Assembly: GCF_963678635.1 (NCBI RefSeq)
Contig: NC_087067.1
Span: 38,262,686-38,326,685 of the forward strand
Reading direction: 5' to 3'
DNA length: 64,000 nucleotides
From: Symsagittifera roscoffensis
Lineage: Eukaryota > Xenacoelomorpha > Acoela > Convolutidae
Each line of letters begins with the position of its first letter. The stretch's first letter is position 1. Under the pieces are notes generated by a model. The model did not search any database and was not told the DNA's origin. It saw nothing but the letters and a program-made list of their open reading frames with translations. The position numbers were made by a program, and so were the translations under genes. Shown piece after piece: positions 34,560 to 47,656 of the stretch.

Positions 34560-36960
34560 AGAGAAAGGTATAACACCGGTGTCATTCTACGCTGTTGCGC
34601 GACAGCGTTCAAAGCAAGAGGCAAGCACAAGAAAAACTTGATATAACCTAAAGCCATACAGATTATTTCTTTATCCAACCAATTATTACATTAAAATTTA
34701 GTCATCTCGTCCTCTCGTGATCTAATTGACATACTCGTATATAGAGTCAAATAACCAAAATTGTACAGAGCAAATCTAACTTAGATGGCAATTTATGTCA
34801 TGGCCGAACTGTTAAAGAATTTTAATGCTATGTTAATGATGAACACAAAATTTTGTAAATAGTCATTTAAAAACACTGACATATCATTTGATATTAATTC
34901 AATCCTGAAACAGTTGGTACCTCCATCTTGAGCCTGCAAAATCCGATGGTTACACTCGCTCCATGCGATTTCCTTAAAAACTAAATTAGACTGGGTAAAA
35001 TGTCTATGAATAAGAGGTGGATAATTGGTTCAAATAATTAATTCGTTAATTTTGGAACCCAAATTTTCTCTTTAAATAAAACATAATTGGCAACCTATTT
35101 TCTCATAGAGTTAATAGAACTTTGATAGAAAATCTAGAAACTTTGCTTCACTGATTTGCAATATTTTATTTTCTCACTCAGGAAAATTTATCAATTGCAA
35201 TAATCTCTCACTGAAAGTAAAATAGCGCGGCTGTTTCTGAAAATTAAACGAGAGTTTTACAATTCGTACGGTTTTTTATTTTGCTAACTTTTTTAAATCG
35301 TGCTGAGCAAATTTTTTTAAAATTCTGAGAAAAACTGGATAGAATCCGAAATACTGAAGAAATCCGAAAAACAAAATTCAGACGGGGAACCAAAAACAAA
35401 CAAAATAGTTGAAACACTTTTTACAAACACTATACCGAGCTTAGTTATTATTTATTTTTGCACCTAATTCATCGAAATCAGAAGCTTCTTATATACTTCG
35501 TTGAGTTTTCGAAAATCATATGGTTTTTTGAATTTGTGTGCAGGTGTCATATAAGCTATACCGTAATCGAAATTAAGAAGAATCATAGAAGATTGAGTAG
35601 CATTTCAGTCTCACTTCGTTCTAGTTCAATCAACAATGGTATCTAATTTCTGAAGTAGGAATAAGGATAGCCGGTTACTGTGCAAACAGCTCAGAATGTT
35701 TCGATCAGTCTTTAAAAAACACAAAATTTTTTTTCAAATTAGCGTCGTCTTTTCTGCATGGTGTGATAAAAGGATATGAACGAAAAACTAGAACCTACAC
35801 ATACTCAACGGTCCAAGTAAAATAAGCAAATTGGACAATTTTTGTAGAAAAAAATAGTATTTAAAAAAACAAAAAAAAATTTAAAAAAAACTATTTTTTG
35901 ATTAACAAAATGGCGCCTAAAAACTTTTCTCAAGCAAAAATAGGGTTTTATAAACCTGCTCGCTCGCTTTACTCGCTTGAAATAACGAAAAATTTTGTAC
36001 CGGTTTTTCTCAGCACAACATTTTTTATTGTCATTCGAATCACGACAGAAAGAACCTTAATAGGATATATCACTCAGATCAATCCGAAGATTATTTGTGG
36101 TAGCTGATTTTGCGTGGAAAATAAAAAAAAGAAAAACTGAAATACACCCGAATACAAAGTTCCTACTCAATTTCAAAGGTCGTAACAAAAAAACTTTGAG
36201 TGGTTCGTACCAAACATCCCTAGGGGAAACAAGGTTACTGAATTTGGTGCCGCTGTTAAAATTCCTTTTTGAAAAATGTTTTTCCCTTTCCTGCATACAT
36301 GTATTTATTGTCGTTGTTAATCGTCGTAGTGTTGTTTTTATAGCCCTTGCTCGGGCAGCGCTTCGTTTAATTCGGTTAGGTGTTGTTGAGAATGGTCTGA
36401 CTTGTTGTTCAATACTCCATTTATGCATGAACATTGTTTGGTTTCCCAGGTGTCAGTGATGATTTTTGTTTTTTTTTGCAGGAAAAATCTTGAAATTTGT
36501 TCATGCTCAAATTTGATTTTTCACAGTTTGACCTTTCATTTCTTTCTATATGCATTTGATTTCCTCTCTTGAAAGCAAGAAGAAACCCCAGTATTGAACA
36601 GCAGAAGGTGACAAAAATCTGATCGTATTCCAGTTTTTCAAGTAAATTATATTTTCTAGAGTTTCAAGCGGATTTTAACATGAAATTGAATTATTTCTAT
36701 CAAAAAGTGGCGATCATATTTTTTTTCTCAATGTTCTACGAGCTTTAAAGCCATTATCTGGAATTTCAATTTCAAAGCTTGATAGTGATCAATATACAAG
36801 TTTTTTTTGTTTCTTTGTGTTCATTGACACTTTTTCAATTTTCTGTTGGCTACGAAATTTAGTAGTTGTTTAGAGCTTCTAAGTAAGTTTTTAAGAAGGT
36901 TTTTAGTAGCTTCTCATACGGCAGTACCAGTTGACTCTGATTAGAATAGCGTCACTCTAA
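34560..36960. other. HD-gene 3' flank, AT-rich
   Basis: The first 70 bp hold the out-of-frame continuation of the HD protein, ending at a TGA near 34641. Further on, 'ttcgttaattttggaacccaaattttctc' (35045) matches the flanks of both decayed copies. The stretch 36480-36880 ('ggaaaaatcttgaaatttgttcatgctc', 'atcaaaaagt', 'gttcattgacac') matches the start of the 3.28-kb units (25515-25910). No further gene is supported. Open frames at 35898-36459 on both strands lack any family signal. Confidence 0.5.
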
Positions 36961-36999
36961 TGCAGTAGCTTAGTCCACCTCAATTTATTTTCATGTCGT

Positions 37000-39640
37000 C
37001 GCATTTTTCGGCAAAGCACCAAGCCAGTATGTTGTCTAAGTGTCATTGCTTTCGTATCATATGATAAAAACATCTCAGCGAGTAACGGGAAAACTTTTTC
37101 AAAGTCGAGGCTGTGAGCCAGTCTTATGGCGACACTGCCGTGCTCTAAATATGATTCAGCCCAGGGAAATTAGCTGCTCCGACTGGACTGGACCAGGGGA
37201 TATATCAGTTAAAAAGGTGGGGTTTGAGAGACAGGTTAAATTTTCGATTATCGGAGGGGTGGATGGTTAAATCCTTTAAAACGTTCGTCTGCAGTTTTTG
37301 GGTTAAGTCGGCCGAGGCAAGAGTTCAAGTAGTAGCGTTTTTTGTTCGTAACAATGACATTTTTTGAAATTAAAATTTGCATAGGGCACAGTAAAACTGC
37401 AGTGTTAATGTCTAATCCTGTCTGATGCCTAATCTTGTCTACATGTCCAACCGTGAATGCAAACCACAGACAATATGCAAAGCATACTGGATTGGAAAAT
37501 TTTCAATATTATATCGGTGTGGAACTTCAAATAAAGCTAGGTCTTTGCGTTCGACTTTTGTCAAAATTGAGCTCTTGTGAACCATTTCTATATTTTTTTC
37601 ACTGCTTTAACGATGGCTGCAAAAATATCACAACAAGCGCTCATAAACAATTGGACGTTTCGCTACACTTCTCATGAGAGCCTTGAACGATAACTTAGCA
37701 GCAAAATTACACGATCTACGGAATTCGAGGATGTTGAAATTCTGTTCCTCTTCAACCATCAAATTAGCAGCAGCTCGTTCGAATGTCAATGGCCACTCAG
37801 CTCAGGAACTTTCATTAAGTTGTTTTTATCAAATAATCCAGGCTTACGTTTTTACACCCGAGAAATCATCCCCATTATCAAAAATTGCAAGAACTGCAAG
37901 AAATGGCAAATGATATATCTTCGTGCACTCTAGCAGACGTGCAAAATCTTCTAAGCGATGACTACACACTACAAAGCCGCAAATGTTCGCTAATGAAACA
38001 AATGCGATGAGACTAAAAACACTACATTGGGATGTAGATAGATGACTCCTCCAGTCTCTCTACTCTGCCCCTATCTTCACATACAATCCCAGCCAGCAGT
38101 AGCATTCCAACTTATAACAACACGTACAACGTTTCTACGGCAGCCATTAGTTTCAATACTACTACAACAACGGTAACATCTGACCCGTTTGCGTTTCGCC
38201 AGCCAATCTGCTACGACTACACTACCCAAGGAGTTTACACTACGACAGAGAACTCGAGATCTATGCAACAGGTTCCATGGCCAGCACATCGACGACAAAG
38301 TGATGATATATACGATCGACTTGGTTCCTATGAGAACCTAGAGTTATCTGGAAAGGATCAATACCCACTGAATCCATCACTACAACAGGCACAGACTGGT
38401 GCTAATGGTCTCAACGTGCTCTTTACGGATCGACCGTGTTCAAGAATTGTGACTCCAGTCAATCACGGCCTCCGTTGTACTCACCAGAACACGAGCAACC
38501 ACACTTTTCATTATATTCTCAAAGATTTCAAGCTTCCTGATATTAAGCTCCCAAAGTTCGACGGTAGTCCATTAAAATAGAATAATTGGTTTGAGCTGTT
38601 CCAAACTGCAATAGGAAACAATCCCAAGTTTCTGATGTGGGAAAATAACTTAACTGCAGTCATTTTGTGTCGATAACCCTCAAAAACGTCGTGGAGAGCT
38701 ACGACACGAATTTTTCACAGAATATTCAAGCAACAGAGGAGCTAATGCGCGATGTGGCAACCCTAAATTCGTTTTTGCAGTTTTTACTAAGGAGCTGGAA
38801 AATTTTCAACAACTGCATTTTAATGAAACTCAAATATTGATCAGGCTCGCTGCTTTTCTACGTAAGTTGGTGCACAATTTCGAACTAAACAAGTACAAGG
38901 ACCGCATGAACTCGAGTAAATTTACTCGAATTGCTCGCTCTAAACTTCCTCCTGCAGTCGTGTTCAATTGAGAAGAATACTGCGTACAAAGTGAGATTGA
39001 TGATGCTACACTCAAAGATCTCACGGACTGGCTTAACAACTACTCTGGAGCTTGCAAAAACTTCGAAACTTTACCCGATGCACCACACCCTTTTACGGAA
39101 AACAAAGTTTCGACAAACAAGCAACAACGAAAATCTTTCGTAATCATGCGTAACAGCCAGCATACCGAAGAAAAGAATACTTTCAAGAATGAACCAATGA
39201 AATCGAAAAAAATTATGTCCGCTGGACAATAAAGATCACTACATTGGACACTGCCCAGCTTTTGTAAAGCTAACTACGCAACAAAGTCTCAGTTAGTGAA
39301 GAGTAAGCAGTTGAGCTTCAACTGCCTGGGTAACCATCGGTCAAATGACTTTACTTCTGCAAGACATTGTATCAAAGATAACTGCGGGGCAAAACACCAC
39401 TCTGTTTTACTTAGGAATCAGGATAAAACCGAGTGAATACAAAATCTGGTTTGAAAAATCAACTCTAATTTTTGTCCATTACTTTAGTCAACAACAACCA
39501 AGCGGTTCCTTGCTCTGAAAATTGTAGCAGCTGTTCTTATATTCTGAAATGCACTGCTGATACCTTACAATGAAAGGCCAGTCGAACAGTTGAATTAAGC
39601 TTTCGTGCTTTCAGTGAGGAGATTGTTTCGTCAAAACGCC
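37000..39640 (+). mobile_element. BEL/Pao gag-half, tandem unit 1
   Basis: Unit of about 2.6 kb starting near AGCCAGTATGTTGTCTAAGT. It holds a leader, an ATG at 37613, Gag-like text (VQNLLSDDYTL region near 37950), the IKLPKFDGSPLK motif of DUF1759 (near 38550), a TEELMR...FVFAVFTKELE region, and a CCHC-type knuckle region near 39310-39420. The frame is broken by stops, by the 2-nt loss in 'atgcgcgatg' (about 38747) and by a TGG to TAG change directly after the FDGSPLK motif. A 210-bp stretch at 37079-37288 is present only in this unit and may be the original leader. Confidence 0.85.
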
Positions 39641-40744
39641 TAGCCAGTATGTTGTCTAAGTGTCATTGCTTTTGTATCATATGATAAAAACATCTCAGTT
39701 CGTCTGCAGTTTTTGGGTTAAATTGGCTGAGGCATGAGTTCAAGTAGTAGCGTTTTTTGTTCGTAACAATGACATTTTTTGAAATTAAAATTTGCTTACC
39801 GCACAGTAAAACTGCAGTGTTAATGTCTAATCCTGTCTGATGCCTAATCTTGTCTACATGTCCAATCGTAAATGCAAACCACAGACAATATGCAAAACAT
39901 ACTGGATTGGAAAGTTTTCAATATTGTATCGGCGTAGAACTTCAAATGAAACTAGGTCTTGCGTTCGACTTTTGTCAAAATTGAGCTCTTGTGAACCATT
40001 TCTATTTTTTTTTCACTGCTTTAACGATGGCTGCAAAAATATCACAACAAGCGCTCATAAACAATTGGACGTTTCGCTACACTTCTCATGAGAGCCTTGA
40101 ACGATAACTTAGCAGCAAAATTGCACAATCTACGGAATTAGAGGTTGTTGAAATTCTGTTTCTCTTCAACCATCAAATTAGCAGCAGCTCGTTCGAGTAT
40201 CAACGGCCACTCAGCTCAGAAACTGTCTTTAAGTTATTTTTATCAAATAATGAAGGCTTACGTTTTTACACCCGAGAAATCATCCCCAACATCAAAAATT
40301 GGAAGAACTGCAAGAAATGGCAAATGATATAGCTTCGTACTCTCTAGCAGACGTGCAAAATCTTCTAAGCGATGACTACACACTACAAAGTCTCAGTTAG
40401 TGAAGAGTAAGCAGTTGGGCTTCAACTGCCTGGGTAACCATCGGTCAAATGAATTTACTTCTGGAAGACATTGTATCAAAGATAACTGCGGGGCAAAACA
40501 CCACTCTGTTTTACTTAGAAATCAGGCTAAAACCGAGTGAATACAAAATCTGGCTTGAAAAATCAACTCCAGTTTTTGTCCATTACTTTAGTCAACAACA
40601 ACCAAGCGGTTCCTTGCTCTGAAAATTGTAGCAGCTGTTCTTATGTCTTGAAATGCACAGCTGATACCTTACAATGAAAGGCCAGTCGAACAGTTGAATT
40701 AAGCATTCGTGCTTTCAGTGAGGACATTGTTTCGTCAAAACGCC
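39641..40744 (+). mobile_element. BEL/Pao gag-half, tandem unit 2 (internally deleted)
   Basis: Only 1.1 kb. The leader and the start of Gag are present, but the sequence jumps from 'actacacactacaaag' straight to TCTCAGTTAGTGAAGAG (join at 40390/40391), losing about 1.3 kb that other units have. An ACAAAG occurs at both ends of the lost part in unit 1, pointing to a microhomology deletion. Confidence 0.88.
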
Positions 40745-43135
40745 AAGCCAGTATGTTGTCTAAGTGTCCCTGCTTTTGTATCATTTGATAAAAACATCTC
40801 AGTTCGTCTGCAGGTTTTGGGTTAAATCAGCTGAGGCATGAGTTCAAGTAGTAGCGTTTTTTGTTCGTAACAATGACATCTTTTGAAATTAAAATTTGCT
40901 TACGGCACAGTGAAACTGCAGTGCTAATGTATAATCCTGTCTGATGGCTAATCCTGTCTAAATGTCTAGTTCTAAATGCAAACCACAGACAATATGCAAC
41001 AAAAACTGGATTGAAAAACTTAAAATATTGTATCGGCGTGGAATTTTAAATGAAGCTAGGTCTTTGCGTTCGACTTTTGTCAAAATTGAGCTCTTGTGAA
41101 CCATTTTTATATATTTTTCACTGCTTTAACGATGGCTGCAAAAGTATCACAACAAGCGCCCATAAACAATTGGACGTTTCGCTACACTTCTCATGAGAGC
41201 CTTGAACGATAACTTAGCAGCAAAATTGCACAACCTACGGAATTCGAGGATGTTGAAATTCTGTTCCTCTTCAACCATCAAATTAGCAGCAGCTCGTTCG
41301 AATGTCGATGGCCACTCAGCTCAGGAACTTTCATTAAAATTTTTTAATCAAATAATCAAGGCTTACGTTTTTACACCCGAGAAATCATCCCCATTATCAA
41401 AAATTGCAAGAACTGCAAGAAATGGCAAATGATTTAGCTTCGTGCACTCTAGCAGACGTGCAAAATCTTCTAAGCGATGACTACACACTACAAAGCCGCA
41501 AATGTTCGCTAATGAAACAAATGCGACGAGACTAAAAACACTACATTGGGATGTAGATAGATGACTCCTCCAGTCTCTCTACTCTGCACATATCTTTACT
41601 TACAATCCCAGCCAGCAGTAGCATTCCAACTTATAACAACACGTACAACGTTTCTACGACAGCCATTAGTTTCAATACTACTACAACAACGGTAACATCT
41701 GACCCGTTTGCGTTTCGCCAGCCAATCTGCTACGACTACACTACCCAAGGAGTTTACACTACGACAGAGAACTCGAGATCAATGCAACAGGTTCCATGGC
41801 CAGCATATCGTCAATGTGATGATATATACAATCGACTTGGTTCCTATGAGAACCTAGAGTTATCTGGAAAGGATCAATACCCTCTGAATCCATCACTACA
41901 ACAGGCACAGACTGGTGCTAGTGGTCTCAACGTGCTCTTTACGGATCGACCGTGTTCAAGAATTGTGACTCCAGTCAATCACGGCCTCCGTTGTACTCAT
42001 CAGAACACGAGCAACCACACGTTTCATTATATTCTCAAAGGTTTCAAGCTTCCTGATATTAAACTCCCAAAGTTCGACGGTAATCCATTAAAATAGAATA
42101 ATTGGTTTGAGCTGTTCCAAACTGCAATAGGAAACAATCCCAAGTTTCCGATGTGCGAAAATAACTTAACTGCAGCCATTTTGTGTCGATAACCCCCAAA
42201 AACGTTGTGGAGAGCTACGAAACGAATTCTCCACAGAACATTCAAGTAACAGAGGAGCTAATGCGCAGATGTGGCAACCCTAAATTCGTTGTTGCAGTTT
42301 TTAGTAAGGAGCTGGAAAATTTCCAACAACTGCATTTTAATGAACCTCAAATATTGATCAGGCTCGCTGCTTTTCTACGTAAGCTGGCGCACAATTTTGA
42401 ACTAAACAAGTACAAATCCCTCATGAACTCGAGTAACATTACTCGAATTGCTCGCTCTAAACTTCCTCCTGCTGTCGTGTTCAATTGAGAAGAATACTGC
42501 GTACAAAGTGAGATTGACGACGCTACACTCAAAGATCTCACGGACTGGCTTAACAACTACTCTGGAGCTTGCAAAAACTTCCAAACTTTACCCGATGCAC
42601 CACATCTTTTTACGGAAAACAAAGTTTCGACAAACAAGCAACAACAAAAACCTTTCGTAATCATGCGTAACAGCCAGCATACCAAAGAAAAGAATAATTT
42701 CAAGAATGAACCAATTAAATCGAAAAAAAAATATGTCCACTGGACAATAAAGATCACTACATTGGACACTGCCCAGCTTTTGTCTCAGTTAGTGAAGAGT
42801 AAGCAGTTGGGCGTAAACTGCCTGGGTAACCATCGGTCAAATGACTTTGCTTCTGCAAGACTTTGTATCAAAGATAACTGCGGGGCAAAACACCACTCTG
42901 TTTTGCTTAAGAATCATGATAAAACCGAGTGAATACAAAAACTGGTTTGAAAAATTAACTCCGATTTTTGTCCATTATTTTAGTCAACTACAACCAAGCG
43001 GTTCCTTGCTTTGAAAATTGTGGCAGCTGTTCTCATGTTCTGAAATGCACAGCTGATACCTTACAATGAAAGGAGTTCGAACAGTTGAATTAAGCATTCG
43101 TGCTTTCAGTGAGGACATTGTTTCGTCAAAACGCC
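40745..43135 (+). mobile_element. BEL/Pao gag-half, tandem unit 3
   Basis: About 2.4 kb, the same layout as unit 1 without the 210-bp leader insert. It includes IKLPKFDGNPLK followed by the shared TAG, then in another frame the TEELMRRCGNPKFVVAVF segment. The knuckle region reads NCLGNHRSNDFASARLCIKD then NCGAKHH, with Phe where BEL-type knuckles have Cys. A 20-bp piece before the knuckle is missing compared with unit 1 (join near 42781). Confidence 0.87.
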
Positions 43136-45279
43136 TAGCCAGTACAATGTCTAAGTGTCATTGCTTTTGTATCATATGATAAAACCATCTCAGTTGGTCT
43201 GCAGTTTTTGGGTTGAATCGGCCGAGGCAAGAGTTCAAGTAGTAGCGTTTTTTGTTCGTAACAATGACATTTTTTGAAATTAAAATTTGCATAGGGCACA
43301 GTAAAACTGCAGTGTTAATGTCTAATCCTGTCTGATGCCTAATTTTGTCTACATGTCCAACCGTGAATGCAAACCACAGACAATATGCAAAGCATACTGG
43401 ATTGGAAAATTTTCAATATTGTATCGGCGTGGAACTCCAAATGAAGCTAGGTCTTTGCGTTCGACTTTTGTCAAAATTGAGCTCTTGTTAACCATTTCTA
43501 TATTTTTTTCACTGCTTTAACGATGGCTGCAAAAATATCACAACAAGCGCTCATAAACAATTGGACGTTTCGCTACACTTCTCATGAGAGCCTTGAACGA
43601 TAACTTAGCAGCAAAATTGCACGATCTACGGAATTCGAGGATGTTGAAATTCTGTTCCTCTTCAACCATCAAATTAGCAGCAGCTTGTTCGAATATCAAT
43701 GGCCACTCAGCTCAGGAACTTTCATTAAGTTATTTTTATTAAATAAACAAGGCTTGCGTTTTTACACCCGAGAAATCATCCCCAATATCAAAAACTGCAA
43801 GAACTGCAAGAAATGGCAAATGATATAGCTTCGTGCCCTCTAGCAGACGTGCAAAATCTTCTAAGCGATTACTACACACTACAAAGCCGCAAATGTTCGC
43901 TAAGGAAACAGATGCGACGATACGAAAAACACTACATTGGGATGTAGATAGATGACTCCTCCAGTCTCTCTACTCTGCACTTATCTTCACATACAATCCC
44001 AGCCAGCAGTAGCATTCCAACTTATAACAACACGTACAACGTTTCTACGGCAGCCATTAGTTTTAATACTACTACAACAACGGTAACATCTGACCCGTTT
44101 GCGTTTCGCCAGCCAATCTGCTACGACTACACTACTCAAGGAGTTTACACTACGACAGAGAACTCGAGATCTATGCAACAGGTTCCATGGCGAGCACATC
44201 AACGACAATGTGATAATGTATACGATCGACTTGGTTCCTATGAGAACCTAGAGTTATCTGGAAAGGATCAATACCCACTGAATCCATCACTACAACAGGT
44301 ACAGACTGGTGCTAATGGTCTCAACGTGCTCTTTACGGATCGACCGTGTTCATGAATTGTGACTCCAGTCAATCACGGCCTCCGTTGTACTCATCAGAAC
44401 ACGAGCAACCACAAGTTTCATTATATTCTCAAAGCTTTCAAGCTTCCTGATATTAAGCTCCCAAAGTTCGGCGGTAATCCATTAAAAAAGAATAATTGGT
44501 TTGAGCTGCTCCAAACTGCAATAGGAAACAATCCCAAGTTTCTGATGTGGGAAAATAACTTAACTGCAGCCATTTTGTGTCGATAACCCCCAAAAATGTC
44601 GTGGAGAGCTACGACACGAAATTTTCACAGAATATTCAAGCAACAGAGGAGCTAATGCGCAGATGTGGCAACCCTAAATTCGTTGTTGCAGTTTTTACTA
44701 AGGAGCTGGAAATTTTTCAACAACTGCATTTTAATGAACCTCAAAAATTCATCAGGCTCGCTGCTTTTTTACGTAAGCTTGTGCACAATTTCGAACTAAA
44801 CAAGTACAAGTCCCTCATGAACTCGAGTAACATTACTCGAATTGCTCGCTCTAAACTTCCTCCTGCAGTCGTGTTCAATTGAGAAGAATACTGCGTACAA
44901 AGTGAGATTGACGATGCTACACTCAAAGATCTCACGGACTGGCTTAACAACTACTCTGGAGCTTGCAAAAACTTCCAAACTTTACCCGATGCACCACATC
45001 CTTTTACGGAAAACAAAGTTTCGACAAACAAGCAACAACGAAAATCTCAGCCAGTAACAATACCCACTGAATCCATCACTACAACAGGTACAGACTGGTG
45101 CTAATGGTCTCAACGTGCTCTTTACTGATCGACCGTGTTCATGAATTGTGAAGACTAAAATTGTAGCAGATGTTCTTATGTCCTGAAATGCACAGCTGAT
45201 ACCTTACAATGAAAGGCCAGTCGAACAGTTCAATTAAGCATTCGTGCTTTCAGTGAGGACATTGTTTCGTCAAAACGCC
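43136..45279 (+). mobile_element. BEL/Pao gag-half, tandem unit 4 (rearranged)
   Basis: About 2.1 kb. It has the same layout up to about 45050, where the expected sequence is replaced by a 94-bp copy of its own earlier part (45058-45151 repeats 44269-44362), followed by the usual unit end. The 94-bp copy shares bases private to this unit (CAACAGGTACAG and GTTCATGAATTG). The shared TAG after FDGNPLK reads as Lys here. Confidence 0.88.
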
Positions 45280-47656
45280 AAGCCAGTATGTTGTCTAAGT
45301 GTCCTTGCTTTTGTATCATATGATAAAAACATCTCTGTTCGTCTGCAGGTTTTGGGTTAAATCGGCTGAGGCATGAGTTCAAGTAGTAGCGTTTTTTGTT
45401 CGCAACAATGACATCTTTTGAAATTAAAACTATTTTACGGCACAGTGAAACTGAGTGCTAATGTATAATCCTGTCTGATGCCTAATCCTGTCTACATGTC
45501 TAATTCTAAATGCAAACCACAGACAATATGCAACGAAAACTGGATTGAAAAACTTAAAATATTGTATCGGCGTGGAATTTTAAATGAAGCTAGGTCTTTG
45601 CGTTCCACTTTTGTCAAAACTGAGCTCATGTGAACCATTTCTATAATTTTTTCACTGCTTTAACGATGGCTCCAAAAATCTCACAACAAGCGCTCATAAA
45701 CAATTGGACGTTTCGCTACACTTCTCATGAGAGCCTTGAACGATAACTTAGCAGCAAAATTACACGATCTACGGAATTCGAGGATGTTGAAATTCTGTTC
45801 CTCTTCAACCATCAAATTAGCAGCAGCTCGTTCGAATGTCAACGGCCACTCAGCTCAGGAACTTTGATTAAGTTATTTATATCAAATAATCAAAGCTTAC
45901 GTTTTTACACTTGAGAAATCATGCCCAATATCAAAAAATGCAAGAACTGCAAGAATTTGCAGATGACATAGCTTCGTGCCCTCTAGCAGACGTGCAAAAT
46001 CTTCTAAGTGATGACTACACTCTACAAAGCCGCAAATGTTCGCTAATGAAACAAATGCGACGATACAAAAAACACTACATTGGGATACAGATAGATGACT
46101 CCTTCGGTCTCTCTACTCTGCCAGCAGTAGCTTTCCAACTTATAACAACACGTACAACGTTTCTACGGCAGCCATTAGTTTTAATACTACTGCAACAACG
46201 GTACCATCTGACCCGTTTGCGTTTCGCCAGCCAATCTGCTACGACTACACTGCTCAAGGAGTTTACACTACGACAGAGAACTCGAGATCTATGCAACATG
46301 TTCGGTGGCCAGAACATCGACGACAATGTGATGATATATACGATCGACTTGGTTCCTATGAGAACCTAGAGTTATCTGGTAAGGATCAATACCCATTGAA
46401 TCCATCACTACAACAGGCACAGACTGGTGCTAATGGTCTCAACGTGCTCTTTACGAATCGACCGTGATCAAGAATCGTGACTCCAGTCAATCACGGCCTC
46501 CGTTGTACTGACCAAAACACGAGCAACCACACGTTTCATTGTAGTCTCAAAGGTTCCTGATTTTAAGCTCTCAAAGTTCAACGGTAATCCATTAAAATAG
46601 AATAACTGGTTTGAGCTGTTCCAAACTGCAATAGGAAACAATCCAAAGTTTCTGATGTTGGAAAAGAACTCAACTGCAGCCATTGTGTGTCGATAACCCC
46701 CAAAAACGTTGTAGAGAGCTACGACACGAATTTTTTACAGTATATTCAAGCAACAGAGGAGCTAATGCGAAGATGTGGTAACCCTAAATTCGTTGTTGCA
46801 GTTTTTACTAAGGAGCTGGAAATTTTTCAAAAACTGCATTTTAATGAGCCTCAAATGTTCGTCAGGCTCGCTGCTTTTCTACGTAAGCTGGTGCACATTT
46901 TCGAACCAAACAAAAACAAGTCCCTTATGAACTCGAGTAACCTTTCTCGACGTGCTCGCTCTAAACTTCCTCCTGCAATCGTGTTCAAATGAGAAGAATA
47001 CTGTGCACAAAATGAGATGTACAATCCCACACTCAAAGATCTCACGGACTGGCTTAACAACTACCCTAGAGCTTGCGAAAAGCTAAAAACTTTACCCGAT
47101 GCACCACGCCCTTTTACGGGAAAAAAAGATACAACAAACAATCAACAACAAAAACCTTTCGTAACCATGCGTAACAGCCAGCATACCGAAGAAAAGAATA
47201 TTTTCAAGAAAGAACTAATTAAACCGAAAAAAATTATGTCCGCTGGACAATGAAGATCACTACATTAGACACTGCCCAGCTTTTGTAAAGCTTACTACGC
47301 AACAAAGTCTCAGTTAGTGAAGAGTAAGCAGTTGGGCTTCAACTGCCTGGTTAACCATCGGTCAACTGACTGTACTTCTGCAAGACATCGTATCGTAGAT
47401 AACTGCGGGGAAAAACACCACTCTGTTTGTCTTATGAACCATGATAAAACCGAGTGAATACAAAATCTGGTTTGAAGAATCAACTCCAGTTTTTGTCCAT
47501 TACTTTAGTCAACAACAACCAAGCGGTTCCTTGCTCTGAAAATTGTAGCAGCTGTTCTTATATCCTGAAATGCACAACTGATACCTTACAATTTAAGGCC
47601 AGTCGAACAGTTGAATTAAGCATTCGTGCTTTCAGTGAGGACATTGTTTCGTCAAA
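45280..47656 (+). mobile_element. BEL/Pao gag-half, tandem unit 5 (joined to pol)
   Basis: Last and most diverged unit. It has the longest Gag frame (45911-46369, with FADDIASCPLADVQNLLSDD), then the TEELMRRCGNPKFVVAVFTK segment at 46687-46992 and a knuckle region at about 47310-47440. In earlier units GACATTGTTTCGTCAAA is followed by 'acgcc' and the next unit. Here it continues as 'tctggttcaactacac' into the pol region, so this unit shows the original gag-pol junction. Confidence 0.87.

Noticed and set aside
36057-36459. Overlapping 120- and 125-residue frames on opposite strands
   Set aside because: Neither has a recognisable family, start context or neighbour support; opposite-strand mirror frames of this size occur by chance.
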